A DNA stretch of 64,000 nt from positions 62,001 through 126,000 of the forward strand of contig JADJUP010000002.1 of the NCBI GenBank assembly GCA_016716965.1, read 5' to 3'. This DNA is from Sulfuritalea sp. GTDB taxonomy: Bacteria > Pseudomonadota > Gammaproteobacteria > Burkholderiales > Rhodocyclaceae. Shown one piece after another: positions 39,014-49,864 of this stretch. Numbering within the stretch: the first letter of the stretch is position 1; each line of letters begins with the position of its first letter. A program made the translations under genes and the position numbers. The notes under the pieces are model-generated. The model was not told the DNA's origin, did no database searches, and saw only the letters and a program-made list of their open reading frames with translations.

Positions 39014-40192
39014 CTACACCAGACCCTTGACCGCGAACTCGGCGAATCCCTCGGGCAGCAGGGCCTGTTCCAGGCTGCGCTGGGCAAAGAGGAAGCGGCC
39101 GTCGCAGACGAAGCCGAGCTCGCTCCAGTCGACGTCGTTGAGCATTTCCGCCAGGCGCCGCAGTTCGGCATCCTTCAGGTTTGCGCGGTGGGGAAACAGT
39201 GCGATCACCGCGCCGTCATAGTTGGTGCATGGATGCAGGAAGAACGGGCGCGCGTTTCGCGTCTTGCCATTGACGTAGATGCGCGGCGCGTCGGAAATGT
39301 AGTGGCGACGGCCCCACTTCCACCAGTTGTTCTCGTCGAAGCGCGTTACGCGGCGCGCCAGCAGGCGTTCCTTGTGTTGCTCCAGCCAGGCGATCGGGCC
39401 TTCGCGGTCGCGCCAGATCATGCGTCGCGTCTCGCCGCTTTGCGCGGTCTTCGAGCAGACGAAATCGGCGTTGGCGAACTCCGCGTTGCTGAAGATCTCG
39501 TCGGCGCCGGACACCGCGCCGACCTTGACGGCGAACACGCTGGCCAGGGGCAGGCTGTAGATACCGCGCGTGAACATCAGCTGCCCGCCGGACAAGGCCA
39601 TGCGCCGGCCGTCAGCCAGGCGGTGGCTGGTGTTGCCTTTCTCGAAGCGCCAGATCGCGCAGTTGGGAGTGGCGCCGGCGAATATTTTGGCGTCGCCGAG
39701 GTCCTCGAAATCGGTGATGGTGCCCTGGTCGCTGAGCCAGGTATTGAGCCGCCCGGCACCGGTGGCCTTGAGGAAATCGCGCGGCGTGATGAGTATCAGT
39801 TCACCGCCCGGTGCAAGATGGCGCACGCACTTCTCGATGAAATGCAGGTAGAGGTTGGCATGGCCGTCGAGCAGGCTGGACGCCAGGCGCAGCGCGGTTT
39901 CCGGCAGGATGTCGCGCGCCTTCACATAGGGCGGATTGCCGATGATGGTGGCGAACTTCTCGGTTTCCGGATAGGCGAAAAAATCGAGGTTGAGGGCGCC
40001 GGGCGGGCAGTGGGCGGGATCAATTTCGATCGCCACGCAGCCGGGAATGCGGTTCGAGAAGGCGCCGTCGCCGCAGGCGGGGTCGAGCACGCGGCCATGG
40101 TTGCGGCGCAGGTTGAGCATGCGCACAACGATTTCAGGAGGGGTAAAGACCTGCCCGTAGCGGGCTATGTCAAGAGTCGGCGCTGGCAGCAC
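39014..40192 (-). CDS. N6-adenine-type DNA methyltransferase (Eco57I/N6-MTase family)
   Basis: A protein of about 392 residues. SAM motif I is VLDPACGDGAFSNRI, motif IV is IIGNPPYVKA (NPPY), and QVFTPPEIVVRML precedes motif I as in restriction-type methylases. A target-recognition region follows (WGRRHYISDAPRIY). There is no restriction endonuclease beside it, so it is a candidate orphan methylase. The start is uncertain: GTG at 40192 (MLPAPTLDIARYG) avoids overlap with the upstream DUF2782 gene; the frame stays open to 40315. That GTG lies inside copy C of the dispersed motif. Confidence 0.82.
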   Translation of the reverse strand: MLPAPTLDIARYGQVFTPPEIVVRMLNLRRNHGRVLDPACGDGAFSNRIPGCVAIEIDPAHCPPGALNLDFFAYPETEKFATIIGNPPYVKARDILPETALRLASSLLDGHANLYLHFIEKCVRHLAPGGELILITPRDFLKATGAGRLNTWLSDQGTITDFEDLGDAKIFAGATPNCAIWRFEKGNTSHRLADGRRMALSGGQLMFTRGIYSLPLASVFAVKVGAVSGADEIFSNAEFANADFVCSKTAQSGETRRMIWRDREGPIAWLEQHKERLLARRVTRFDENNWWKWGRRHYISDAPRIYVNGKTRNARPFFLHPCTNYDGAVIALFPHRANLKDAELRRLAEMLNDVDWSELGFVCDGRFLFAQRSLEQALLPEGFAEFAVKGLV

Positions 40193-40195
40193 GGC
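40175..40195 (+). repeat. Copy C of the dispersed 21-nt motif (at the methyltransferase start)
   Basis: Plus-strand reading AGTCGGCGCTG-GCAGC-ACGGC, preceded by TCAAG. It shares TCAAGAGTCGGCGCTGG with copy E, 17 identical bases. Confidence 0.7.
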
Positions 40196-40248
40196 GTTTG
40201 AAAGAAATCCCGGCGCGGGGCCGGGATCTTCGGCTTCGTTGGCAGCGA

Positions 40249-40581
40249 TCAGAACGTGCCGATCACCCACATCGGCACGCGCAGGCCGGCATCCTTCGAA
40301 TCCTGGCGCACCCACTGACCTTCTCCGCTGTGGTCGAGCAGGTAGTACGGCACGCCGTGCGACGGCGTCACCTTCATCATGTAGAGCTTGCCGCTGATGC
40401 GGAACTCCTCGACCTTGTCCTCGCCACGGCGGGTGATGGTGACCTGCGGTTCGAGTGCTTCATTGAGCGAGCCGGGCGGCGGCGGGGGCGGCTCGGGAAT
40501 CGGCTCCAGTTTCGGCGGCTGGGTCTGCGCGGCGACATTCAGCGCAAGGGCGGAAAGCAACAGGACGATGGTGCGGCGCAT
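40249..40581 (-). CDS. DUF2782 periplasmic protein
   Basis: A 110-residue protein with a signal peptide (MRRTIVLLLSALALNVAAQ), a Pro-rich linker (PIPEPPPPPPGS) and the DUF2782 core (QVTITRRGEDKVEEFRISGK, MMKVTPSHGVPYYLLD). Unknown function. In betaproteobacteria this family is often found just upstream of polA, as here with one gene between. Confidence 0.88.
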   Translation of the reverse strand: MRRTIVLLLSALALNVAAQTQPPKLEPIPEPPPPPPGSLNEALEPQVTITRRGEDKVEEFRISGKLYMMKVTPSHGVPYYLLDHSGEGQWVRQDSKDAGLRVPMWVIGTF

Positions 40582-40648
40582 GGCAGATCCTCGGGGAGAC
40601 GGCTCGCGCTGCGGAAATCCCGCGACGACGGCCCTTGGAGCAAGTTTA

Positions 40649-41401
40649 TCAAAGGTTCAGCAGCAATTCGTGCTCTTCGGGCAGCGGTCCGAAGCCGCGC
40701 GATTCGTAGTGGTCGAAGATCGCCGCCACCACCGCCTCCGGTTCGTCGATGACCTGCAGCAGGTCCATGTCCTCGGGATTGATCATGCCTTCGCTCACCA
40801 GCCGGTCGCGGAACCAGTCCAGCATCCCGGCCCAGAACTCGGTGCCGACCAGGATCAGGGGGATGCGGGGCGTCTTGCCGGTCTGGATCAGGGTCAGCGC
40901 TTCGAGCAGCTCGTCCAGCGTGCCAAATCCGCCCGGCATTACCACGTAAGCGGCAGCGACCTTGACGAACATGTACTTGCGGGCAAAGAAATGGCGGAAG
41001 CTCTGCGAGATGTCCTGGTAGTGGTTGGCCTGCTGCTCGTGCGGCAACTGGATGTTGAGGCCGATGGACATGCTCTTGCCTTCGAAGGCGCCCTTGTTGG
41101 CCGCTTCCATGACCCCCGGTCCGCCGCCGGACACGACGGAGAAGCCCGCGTCCGAAAGCAGGCGCGCAATTTTTTCCGTGAGCTGGTAGTAGTTCGAATC
41201 GGGACTGACACGCGCGCTGCCGAAGATCGATACTGCCGGCCGCACCGCCGCCAGGCGCTCGGTCGCCTCGACGAACTCTGCCATAATGCCGAACACCCGC
41301 CAGGCTTCGCGCGCACTGGTCGCGGTCTGCGCGGCGGAGCCGCCGTCGGCGCCGCGCGCGCCCCTGGCCAGGCTCTTCGGCAACTTGTCCTTTTCATTCA
41401 T
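40649..41401 (-). CDS. LOG-family Rossmann protein (TIGR00730)
   Basis: A 250-residue protein of the LOG/YgdH group, which hydrolyses nucleoside 5'-monophosphates to base and ribose 5-phosphate. Motifs: SIFGSAR, VVSGGGPGVMEAANKGA and PGGFGTLDELLEALTLIQTG (PGGxGTxxE). The N-terminal 40 residues are basic and Ala-rich. It is divergent from polA, 15 bp between starts. Confidence 0.9.
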   Translation of the reverse strand: MNEKDKLPKSLARGARGADGGSAAQTATSAREAWRVFGIMAEFVEATERLAAVRPAVSIFGSARVSPDSNYYQLTEKIARLLSDAGFSVVSGGGPGVMEAANKGAFEGKSMSIGLNIQLPHEQQANHYQDISQSFRHFFARKYMFVKVAAAYVVMPGGFGTLDELLEALTLIQTGKTPRIPLILVGTEFWAGMLDWFRDRLVSEGMINPEDMDLLQVIDEPEAVVAAIFDHYESRGFGPLPEEHELLLNL

Positions 41402-41416
41402 TTAGCATCGATCTCC

Positions 41417-44149
41417 ATGCCCACGTTGCTGCTTGTCGACGGCTCGTCCTACCTCTACCGCGCCTTCCACGCACTGCCCGACCTGCGCACTGCGGACGGC
41501 CAGCCGACCGGGGCGATCCGCGGCGTGCTGTCGATGCTGCGCGTGCTCGAAGCCGACTATAAGTCAGATTATCGCGCCGTGGTGTTCGATGCCAAGGGCA
41601 AGACCTTCCGCGACGACTGGTACCCGCAGTACAAGGCCCATCGCCCGTCGATGCCCGAGGACCTTGCGGCGCAGATCGAACTGCTGCACGAATGCATCCG
41701 CGCCGCCGGCTGGCCGCTGTTGATGGTGGACGGCGTCGAGGCCGACGACGTGATCGGTACGCTGTCGCGGCAGGCGACGCATGCCGGCATCGACTGCGTC
41801 ATATCCACCGGCGACAAGGACCTCACCCAACTGGTGAATCCGCGCGTCAGGCTGGTCAATACCATGAGCAACGAAGTGCTCGACGAGGCCGGCGTCAAGG
41901 CCAAGTTCGGCGTGCCCCCGGAACGCATCATCGATTACCTGGCGCTGGTGGGCGACACCTCGGACGGCATTCCCGGCGTGCCCAAGGTGGGGCCGAAGAC
42001 CGCCGTGAAATGGCTGGAGGCCTGGGGTTCGCTCGACGCCATCGTCGCCCATGCCGCCGAGATCGGCGGCGCGGTGGGCGAGAACCTGCGCCAGCACCTC
42101 GATTTCCTGCCGCTCGGCGTCAAGCTGGTGACCGTGGTCTGCGACCTGCCGCTGCCGCTGTCGGTCACCGAGCTCGCTCCGCAGGTGCCGGACAAGGACA
42201 AGCTGGTCGAACTGTATGCGCGTCTGGAATTCAAGGGCTGGCTGCGCGAGCTGGGCGGTGAGGCGCCGCCACCGGCAACGCGGGCGAAGAACGCCGTCGC
42301 ACCAGCGCCGACTCTTGAAGCAAGGCCCACGGTCGAACCCGACCGCAGCACCTACGAATGCATCCTCGACGCGGCACAACTGGACACCTGGCTGGCCCGC
42401 CTCGACGCTGCCGCGCTAGTGTCGCTCGATACCGAAACCACCGACCTCGACCCGATGCGGGCACGCCTGGTCGGCATTTCCTTCGCTACGGAAGACGGCC
42501 ATGCCGCCTACCTGCCGCTGGGCCACAGCTATGCCGGCGCACCGACGCAACTGCCGCTGGCCGAAGCGCTGGAGAAGCTAAGGCCCTGGCTTGAATCGCC
42601 GCATCACGGCAAGCTCGGCCAGCACTTGAAATACGACCGCCATGTCTTCGCCAACCACGGCGTCCAGTTGCGCGGCATCGCCGAGGACACGCTGCTGCAG
42701 TCCTATGTGCTCGAATCGGACAAGACGCATGACCTCGGCGCCCTCGCTGCGCGCCATTGCGGACTGGCGACGATCAGCTATGACGCCGTAACCGGCAAGG
42801 GTGCGAATCGCATCTCCTTCGCCCAGGTCGACGTCGCGCGCGCCGCCGAATACGCCGCCGAAGATGCCGACGTCACGCTGCGGGTGCACCAGGTGCTGCG
42901 TCCGCAACTCGGCGCCGTGCCGGAACTGGAAGTGCTCTACCGCGACCTCGAAATGCCAATCGCCGAAGTGCTGTTCAGGATCGAGCGCAATGGCGTGCTG
43001 ATCGATGCCGCGACGCTGGCGCAGCAGAGCGACGAGCTCGGGCGCAAGATCATGGCCATCGAGGCCGAGGCGCAGCAGCTGGCCGGCCAGCCCTTCAACC
43101 TCGCCTCGCCCAAGCAACTGGCCGAAATCCTGTTCAACCAGCAGGGCCTGCCGGTGGTGAAGAAGACGCCCTCGGGCGCACCCTCGACCGACGAGGAAGT
43201 GCTGGAAAAGCTGGCCGAGGACTACCCGCTGCCGAAGAAGATCCTCGAACACCGCAGCTTCGCCAAGCTGAAGAACACCTATACCGACAAGCTGCCGAAG
43301 ATGATCAACCCGGCTACCGGCCGCGTGCACACCAGCTTCGGCCAGGCCACGGCGGTGACCGGGCGGCTGGCCTCGACCGATCCCAACCTGCAGAACATCC
43401 CGATCCGCACGGCGGAAGGACGTCGCATCCGCTCGGCCTTCGTCGCGCCGGACAATCACCGTATCGTCAGCGCCGACTATTCGCAGATCGAGCTGCGCAT
43501 CATGGCCCACCTGTCGGACGACCCGCGCCTGCTGGAAGCCTTCGCCCAGGGCGAAGACGTGCATCGCGCTACGGCCGGCGAAGTCTTCGGCCTGACGCCG
43601 ATCGAGGTGACCGGCGAGCAGCGCCGCGCCGCCAAGGCGATCAACTTCGGCCTGATCTACGGCATGAGCGCCTTCGGCCTGGCCAAGCAGATCGGCGTCG
43701 ACCGCACGGCGGCGGCCGCCTACATGGACCGTTATTTCGCCCGCTATCCCGGCGTCGCCCGCTACATGGAGGAAACCCGCGCCGTGGCGCGCGACAAGGG
43801 CTATGTCGAAACCGTGTTCGGTCGCCGCCTGTGGCTTCCTGAAATCAGGTCGTCGAACGCCGGACGCCGCCAGGGCGCCGAGCGCGCCGCGATCAACGCG
43901 CCGATGCAGGGCACCGCCGCCGACCTGATCAAGCGCGCCATGCTCGCGGTGCAGGCCTGGCTCGACGAACGGAAGCTGCGCTCGCTGCTGATCCTGCAGG
44001 TGCATGACGAACTGGTACTCGAGGTTCCTGAGGAGGAACTGCCGCTGCTGCGCGAATCGCTGCCCCGACTGATGGGCGGCGTGGCGCAGCTCAAGGTGCC
44101 GCTGCTGGTGGAAGTCGGGGTCGGAGCCAACTGGGATGCGGCGCACTGA
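41417..44149 (+). CDS. polA: DNA polymerase I
   Basis: A 910-residue Pol I. Residues 1-290: 5'-3' nuclease (LLLVDGSSYLYRAFHAL, VDGVEADDVIGTL, ISTGDKDLTQLV). About 320-500: 3'-5' exonuclease with the acidic pair kept (SLDTETTDLDPM), so proofreading is probably active. About 550-910: polymerase (TAVTGRLASTDPNLQNIPIR, VSADYSQIELRI, AAKAINFGLIYGMSAFGLA, ILQVHDELVLEVP). The ATG at 41417 is taken; the long upstream open frame is antisense to the LOG gene. Copies E and K of the dispersed motif lie inside. Confidence 0.97.
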   Translation: MPTLLLVDGSSYLYRAFHALPDLRTADGQPTGAIRGVLSMLRVLEADYKSDYRAVVFDAKGKTFRDDWYPQYKAHRPSMPEDLAAQIELLHECIRAAGWPLLMVDGVEADDVIGTLSRQATHAGIDCVISTGDKDLTQLVNPRVRLVNTMSNEVLDEAGVKAKFGVPPERIIDYLALVGDTSDGIPGVPKVGPKTAVKWLEAWGSLDAIVAHAAEIGGAVGENLRQHLDFLPLGVKLVTVVCDLPLPLSVTELAPQVPDKDKLVELYARLEFKGWLRELGGEAPPPATRAKNAVAPAPTLEARPTVEPDRSTYECILDAAQLDTWLARLDAAALVSLDTETTDLDPMRARLVGISFATEDGHAAYLPLGHSYAGAPTQLPLAEALEKLRPWLESPHHGKLGQHLKYDRHVFANHGVQLRGIAEDTLLQSYVLESDKTHDLGALAARHCGLATISYDAVTGKGANRISFAQVDVARAAEYAAEDADVTLRVHQVLRPQLGAVPELEVLYRDLEMPIAEVLFRIERNGVLIDAATLAQQSDELGRKIMAIEAEAQQLAGQPFNLASPKQLAEILFNQQGLPVVKKTPSGAPSTDEEVLEKLAEDYPLPKKILEHRSFAKLKNTYTDKLPKMINPATGRVHTSFGQATAVTGRLASTDPNLQNIPIRTAEGRRIRSAFVAPDNHRIVSADYSQIELRIMAHLSDDPRLLEAFAQGEDVHRATAGEVFGLTPIEVTGEQRRAAKAINFGLIYGMSAFGLAKQIGVDRTAAAAYMDRYFARYPGVARYMEETRAVARDKGYVETVFGRRLWLPEIRSSNAGRRQGAERAAINAPMQGTAADLIKRAMLAVQAWLDERKLRSLLILQVHDELVLEVPEEELPLLRESLPRLMGGVAQLKVPLLVEVGVGANWDAAH
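42293..42313 (-). repeat. Copy E of the dispersed 21-nt motif (polA linker)
   Basis: Minus-strand reading AGTCGGCGCTG-GTGCG-ACGGC, preceded by TTCAAG. It lies in the weakly conserved linker between the two nuclease domains of polA, encoding VAPAPTLE. Confidence 0.7.
43458..43478 (-). repeat. Copy K of the dispersed 21-nt motif (polA motif A)
   Basis: Minus-strand reading AGTCGGCGCTG-ACGAT-ACGGT. It encodes part of the conserved VSADYSQ motif, so this copy could be coincidental. Confidence 0.45.
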
Positions 44150-44208
44150 GGCCGGCAACACGCGCCGATCGGCTAAAATTCGCGGTTGAATTCCGCTGAA
44201 AGCCAGCC

Positions 44209-44994
44209 ATGAAGAAATTCCTCAAGTACGCGCTGCGCGCCCGCAGTGTCGGCTTCGCCAAGGCCGCACTGCGTCCCGCGCCCACCGGCGCCATCGTCGA
44301 GGTCGATTACCGCGACAAGCCGGTGCACTACCGCGAAGGCACCAGCGATGCGCTGGTCATTTACGAGATCCTGCTCAAGGGACGCAAGTCCGAGTACTGG
44401 CATGCGCGCCTGCCGCGCGCCGAGGACGTCAAGGTGGTACTCGACATCGGCGCCAACATCGGCGCCGCGACGGTGTTCTTCAGCGAGCTTTACCCCGCCG
44501 CCAAGATCCACGCCTTCGAGCCGGTCCCGGCCAACCAGGAGATGCTCAAGCGCAATGCCCAATCGCGCGGCCGCCCGGGCAGCATCGAGTGCCACCTGCT
44601 GGCGCTGTCGGACAAGGACGGCGAACTGCAGATGATCCATTCGCCGGGAGCCAACAACCATGGCGGCTGGTCCTTCTACCAGCGCGGCGCCAGCGGCAGC
44701 GAGGAAAAGATCTCGGTGCCGGTGCGCCAGGCCGCAAGCTTCGTGCGCGAACTGGGACTCGACCGCATCGACGTGATCAAGATCGACACCGAGGGTGCTG
44801 AAAAGGAAATCCTGCAGGGCCTGGCGCCCGAGCAGCTGGCCACCGTCAGGTACATCGTCGGCGAACTGCACGGCGAGCGCGATTTCGAACTGCTCGACTG
44901 GCTGGAGCAGCGCGGCTTCGACATCGAATGCAAGAAGAGCTTCGGCAAGCCCTGCTTCATCTTCAAGGCGCTGCGCTGTCGCCCGGCGCCCTGA
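44209..44994 (+). CDS. FkbM-family methyltransferase
   Basis: A 261-residue methyltransferase with the FkbM pattern: VVLDIGANIGAATVFFSELY (SAM motif), IHAFEPVPANQEML and IDVIKIDTEGAEKEILQG. FkbM enzymes O-methylate sugars or other small substrates, which suits a surface-glycan cluster. TAAAAT at 44174 could be its -10. It opens the 17-kb glycan region. Confidence 0.88.
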   Translation: MKKFLKYALRARSVGFAKAALRPAPTGAIVEVDYRDKPVHYREGTSDALVIYEILLKGRKSEYWHARLPRAEDVKVVLDIGANIGAATVFFSELYPAAKIHAFEPVPANQEMLKRNAQSRGRPGSIECHLLALSDKDGELQMIHSPGANNHGGWSFYQRGASGSEEKISVPVRQAASFVRELGLDRIDVIKIDTEGAEKEILQGLAPEQLATVRYIVGELHGERDFELLDWLEQRGFDIECKKSFGKPCFIFKALRCRPAP

Positions 44995-45086
44995 CGGCGC
45001 CGCTGTCGCGGCGGCGATTCCCGTTTCGGACGACGGATTCGCGCCACCGGCTTTGCAATTTCGCGCCGCCGCCTTAAAATTGCAAA

Positions 45087-46267
45087 ATGTGGATCAAGAG
45101 GACGCTCGCCGACGAACTGCGCAAGCTCACCGCCAGCTTTCCGGTGGTGGCGCTGGTCGGCCCGCGCCAGGTCGGCAAGACCTCGCTGCTGGAGCATGAC
45201 TTTCCCGAGTTCCGCTATGTCTCGCTCGACACCGCGAGCCAGGCCGAAATGGCCGAGACGCGGCCGGCCGAGTTCCTGCAACGCTTCCCGCCGCCGGTCA
45301 TCATCGACGAAGTGCAGTACGCGCCCGCGCTGTTCCGCCACATCAAGGCTTATGTTGACGCGCACCGCGACCAGAAGGGCCTGTTCCTGCTCACCGGCTC
45401 GCAGAACTACGCGCTGATGCAGGAGATCTCGGACAGCCTGGCGGGCCGCGCGGCGGTGATTCCCTTCCTCGGCCTGTCGGGCGCCGAATGGCTGGCCTCG
45501 CCCGCCGCCACTGGCAGCGCCTGGGGCCGCTTTTGGCTGCGCGGCGGTTATCCGGGCCTGTGGAGCGACGCGGGCGTTTCGCGCGAGCGCTGGTACCAGG
45601 GCTATCTGGCGACCTACCTCGAACGCGATGTGCGCAACATCCTGCGCGTCGGCAGCCTGCGCGATTTCGAGCGCTTCCTGCGCGCCTGCGCCGCGCGCTG
45701 CGCGCAGACCCTCAACATGTCCGACCTCGGCCGTGACGTTGGCATCTCGGCCACCACCGCCCGCGAATGGATCGGCGCGCTGCAGGCCTCGAACCAGATC
45801 CTGCTGCTCGAGCCCTACCACCGTTCGCTGGGCAAGCGCCTGGTCAAGTCGCCCAAGCTGTATTTCACCGATACCGGTCTGGCCGCCTTCCTGATGGGGC
45901 TGACTGATGACGCGCCGCCACCCGAGCACGTCGGCGGCGCGCTGTGGGAAAACCATGTCGTTGGCCAGTGGTTGCGCTGGCGGCATTGGCAGCACCCCGA
46001 GGCGACGCTCTGGTACTGGCGCGATTCCGGTGGCCACGAAGTCGACCTGCTGGTGGAATGGCAGCAACGCCTGTTCGGCATCGAGTGCAAGTACAAGGAG
46101 CGGCCCGACGCCCACGACCTGCGCGGCCTGCGCCGCCTGCGCGAGTTTTACGACCAGCCGGCCCTGCCCGGCTTCGTCGCCTGCACCACGGCGCAGCCCT
46201 TCGACATCGCCGACGGCATGACGGCGATCAGCGGCTGGACGCCGTGGACCCTGCCGGGGATGAAACC

Positions 46268-46271
<4 letters not shown>
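45087..46271 (+). CDS. AAA ATPase with DUF4143 domain
   Basis: A 394-residue protein: N-terminal AAA_14 domain with Walker A GPRQVGKTSLLE and Walker B-like VIIDEVQYAPALF, sensor LLTGSQNYALMQ, and a C-terminal DUF4143 domain with a nuclease-like tail (YWRDSGGHEVDLLVE, GIECKYKERPD). Function is unknown; such genes are scattered and move often between genomes. Here it sits between an FkbM methyltransferase and msbA, and its stop overlaps the msbA GTG by 4 bp, an odd partner for a lipid flippase. Confidence 0.88.
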
Positions 46272-48012
<1,741 letters not shown>

Positions 48013-48016
<4 letters not shown>

Positions 48017-48066
48017 AAATTCTCCACACCGAAGCCTGGAGTTTTTGCGAGGAGTCTTCGTCGTGA
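48013..48066 (+). CDS. 17-codon duplicated leader ORF before the glycosyltransferase
   Basis: ATG at 48013 (overlapping the msbA stop) starts MKILHTEAWSFCEESSS, whose first eight residues equal those of the downstream glycosyltransferase. It ends at a TGA overlapping that gene's GTG (GTGA). It looks like a remnant of a 50-bp tandem duplication of the gene start, now possibly coupling translation between msbA and the glycosyltransferase. Confidence 0.5.
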
Positions 48067-48087
48067 AAATTCTCCACACCGAAGCCT
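48014..48087 (+). repeat. 24-bp direct repeat, copies 50 bp apart
   Basis: 48014-48037 and 48064-48087 are identical (TGAAAATTCTCC through GAAGCCT). The unit spans the original start of the glycosyltransferase gene. The 50-bp offset changes the reading frame. Confidence 0.85.
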
Positions 48088-49148
48088 CCTGTGGCTGGGG
48101 CGGCCAGGAAATCCGCATCCTCGAAGAATCACGCGGGCTGATCGGGCGCGGCCATGAGGTCGGCGTCGCCTGCCCGGCGCATGCGCGCATGGCGACCGAG
48201 GCGGCGCGCTTCGGCGTTCCGGTCACCGCGCTGCCGATCGAATTCAAGACCGTCGCCGGATTCCGCGCCCTGCGCCGCCACCTCGCGGCCGCGCGCCCCG
48301 ACGTGGTGAACACCCACAGCTCGGCCGACTCCTGGCTGGTGGCGCTGGCCTGCGCCACGCTGCCGGCGCCGCCGGCCATCGTCCGCACGCGCCATATCTC
48401 GGCGCCGGTGTCGGGCAATTTCGCCAACCGCTGGCTCTACCGCCAGGCTCGCGGCGTCGCCACCACCGGCGAAAGCCTGCGCCGCCACCTGCTCGACACG
48501 CTCGGCCTCGACCCGGCGCGCGTCGCCTCTGTGCCGACCGGGATCGATACCGAACGCTACGCTCCGGCGGAAAAGGCCGCCGCAAAGGCCGCGCTCGGCC
48601 TTTCGCCGCAGGAGCGGCATATCGGCATCGTCGCCACGCTTCGCAGCTGGAAGGGCCACCTTTACCTGCTCGACGCCTTCGCCCGACTCACGCAACCACA
48701 ATTGCGCCTGCTGATCGTCGGCGAGGGCCCGATGCGCGCGCCGATCGAGGAACGCGTCGCCGCACTCGGGCTCGCCGAGCGCGTCAGCTTCGCCGGGCAA
48801 CGCAACGATCCCGAGCACTGGCTGCAGGCGCTGGACGTGTTCTGCCTGCCGTCGTATGCCAACGAGGGCGTGCCGCAGGCGATACTGCAGGCCATGCTCT
48901 GCGGCCTGCCCATCGTCACCACGCCGGTCGGCGCCATCCTCGAAGCGGTGGCCGACGGCGACACCGCGCTGGTGGTACCGCCGCGCGACGCCACGGCGCT
49001 GGCCGCCGCCATCGGCCGCCTGCTCGACGATGCGGCGCTCGCCGCGCGTCTCGGCACGGCAGCGCGCCGTCGCGCCAGCGCCGACTTTTCAATGGAATCC
49101 ATGCTCGATCGCATGGAAGCCACCTTCCGCCGGGCCGCATCGCCATGA
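48063..49148 (+). CDS. Glycosyltransferase family 4 protein
   Basis: A 361-residue GT-B enzyme starting at GTG 48063 with GAGGAG upstream. N-terminus MKILHTEASCGWGGQEIRIL; nucleotide-sugar half with GIVATLRSWKGHLYLLDAFA, LLIVGEGPMRAP and the EX7E-like region NEGVPQAILQAMLCGLPIVT. Probably adds a sugar to LPS core or O-chain; exact linkage unknown. Copy G of the motif lies near its 3' end. Overlaps the next gene by 4 bp. Confidence 0.87.
   Translation: MKILHTEASCGWGGQEIRILEESRGLIGRGHEVGVACPAHARMATEAARFGVPVTALPIEFKTVAGFRALRRHLAAARPDVVNTHSSADSWLVALACATLPAPPAIVRTRHISAPVSGNFANRWLYRQARGVATTGESLRRHLLDTLGLDPARVASVPTGIDTERYAPAEKAAAKAALGLSPQERHIGIVATLRSWKGHLYLLDAFARLTQPQLRLLIVGEGPMRAPIEERVAALGLAERVSFAGQRNDPEHWLQALDVFCLPSYANEGVPQAILQAMLCGLPIVTTPVGAILEAVADGDTALVVPPRDATALAAAIGRLLDDAALAARLGTAARRRASADFSMESMLDRMEATFRRAASP
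49066..49086 (-). repeat. Copy G of the dispersed 21-nt motif (glycosyltransferase 3' end)
   Basis: Minus-strand reading AGTCGGCGCTG-GCGCG-ACGGC, preceded by TTGAAA. Encodes RRASADF near the C-terminus. Confidence 0.65.
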
Positions 49149-49864
49149 GCCAACCCCTGGACTGGACCTCGGTGTCCGACGACCCCAACAACCGCGAAGC
49201 CAAGGCCGCGGTACGCGCCTGGCTCAAGGCCGCGCAGCGCATCCATGTCGATTGCGAACTGATGGACTATGTCGAGAACATGGCGCGCGGGCGGCGCGTG
49301 CTCGACATCGGCATGGCGGCGCACGCCATGCGCTATGTCGACCAGCCGCAATGGCGCCACGCCCGCATCGCCCGCGCGGCGTCGCATTGCCTGGGCATCG
49401 ACATCCTCGAATCGCTGACCGCGGAACTCGGCAAGCGCGGCTTCAACGTGCGCTGCGTGGACGCCACCTCGGACGCCGACCTCGGCGAACGTTTCGACAT
49501 GGTGTTCGCCGGCGACGTGGTGGAGCACGTGGACAACGTGGTGCGCCTGCTGCAGTTCGCCGCGCGCCACCTGGCGCACGGCGGGCGCCTTTACGTGGCG
49601 ACGCCCAACCCGTTTTCGCGCAAGTTCTTCCGCCAGCTCAAGCGCGACGGGGTGATGGTGGTGAACCTCGACCACATCGCCTGGATCACCCCGACGCAGG
49701 CCATGGAGCTGGCCCGCCGCGCCGGCATCGCGCTGGCCGCCTACCACCTGATCAAGCCGATCTCCGGCGTCTCGCTGGCCATCAAGCGCGCCATCGGCTG
49801 GCGCCTGGAGCCGGCCGAATTTTCGTTTCCGGACTATCTGTATGAATTCGTCCGGCCGGACTGA
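49145..49864 (+). CDS. Class I SAM-dependent methyltransferase
   Basis: A 239-residue methyltransferase (RRVLDIGMAAHAMRYV, DMVFAGDVVEHVDNVVRLLQ, GGRLYVATPNPFSRKFFRQL). It resembles the ubiE/methyltransf_11-type enzymes of glycan clusters. The SAM loop is IGMAAHA rather than the usual GxGxG, so SAM binding may be atypical. Overlaps both neighbours. Confidence 0.8.
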   Translation: MSQPLDWTSVSDDPNNREAKAAVRAWLKAAQRIHVDCELMDYVENMARGRRVLDIGMAAHAMRYVDQPQWRHARIARAASHCLGIDILESLTAELGKRGFNVRCVDATSDADLGERFDMVFAGDVVEHVDNVVRLLQFAARHLAHGGRLYVATPNPFSRKFFRQLKRDGVMVVNLDHIAWITPTQAMELARRAGIALAAYHLIKPISGVSLAIKRAIGWRLEPAEFSFPDYLYEFVRPD

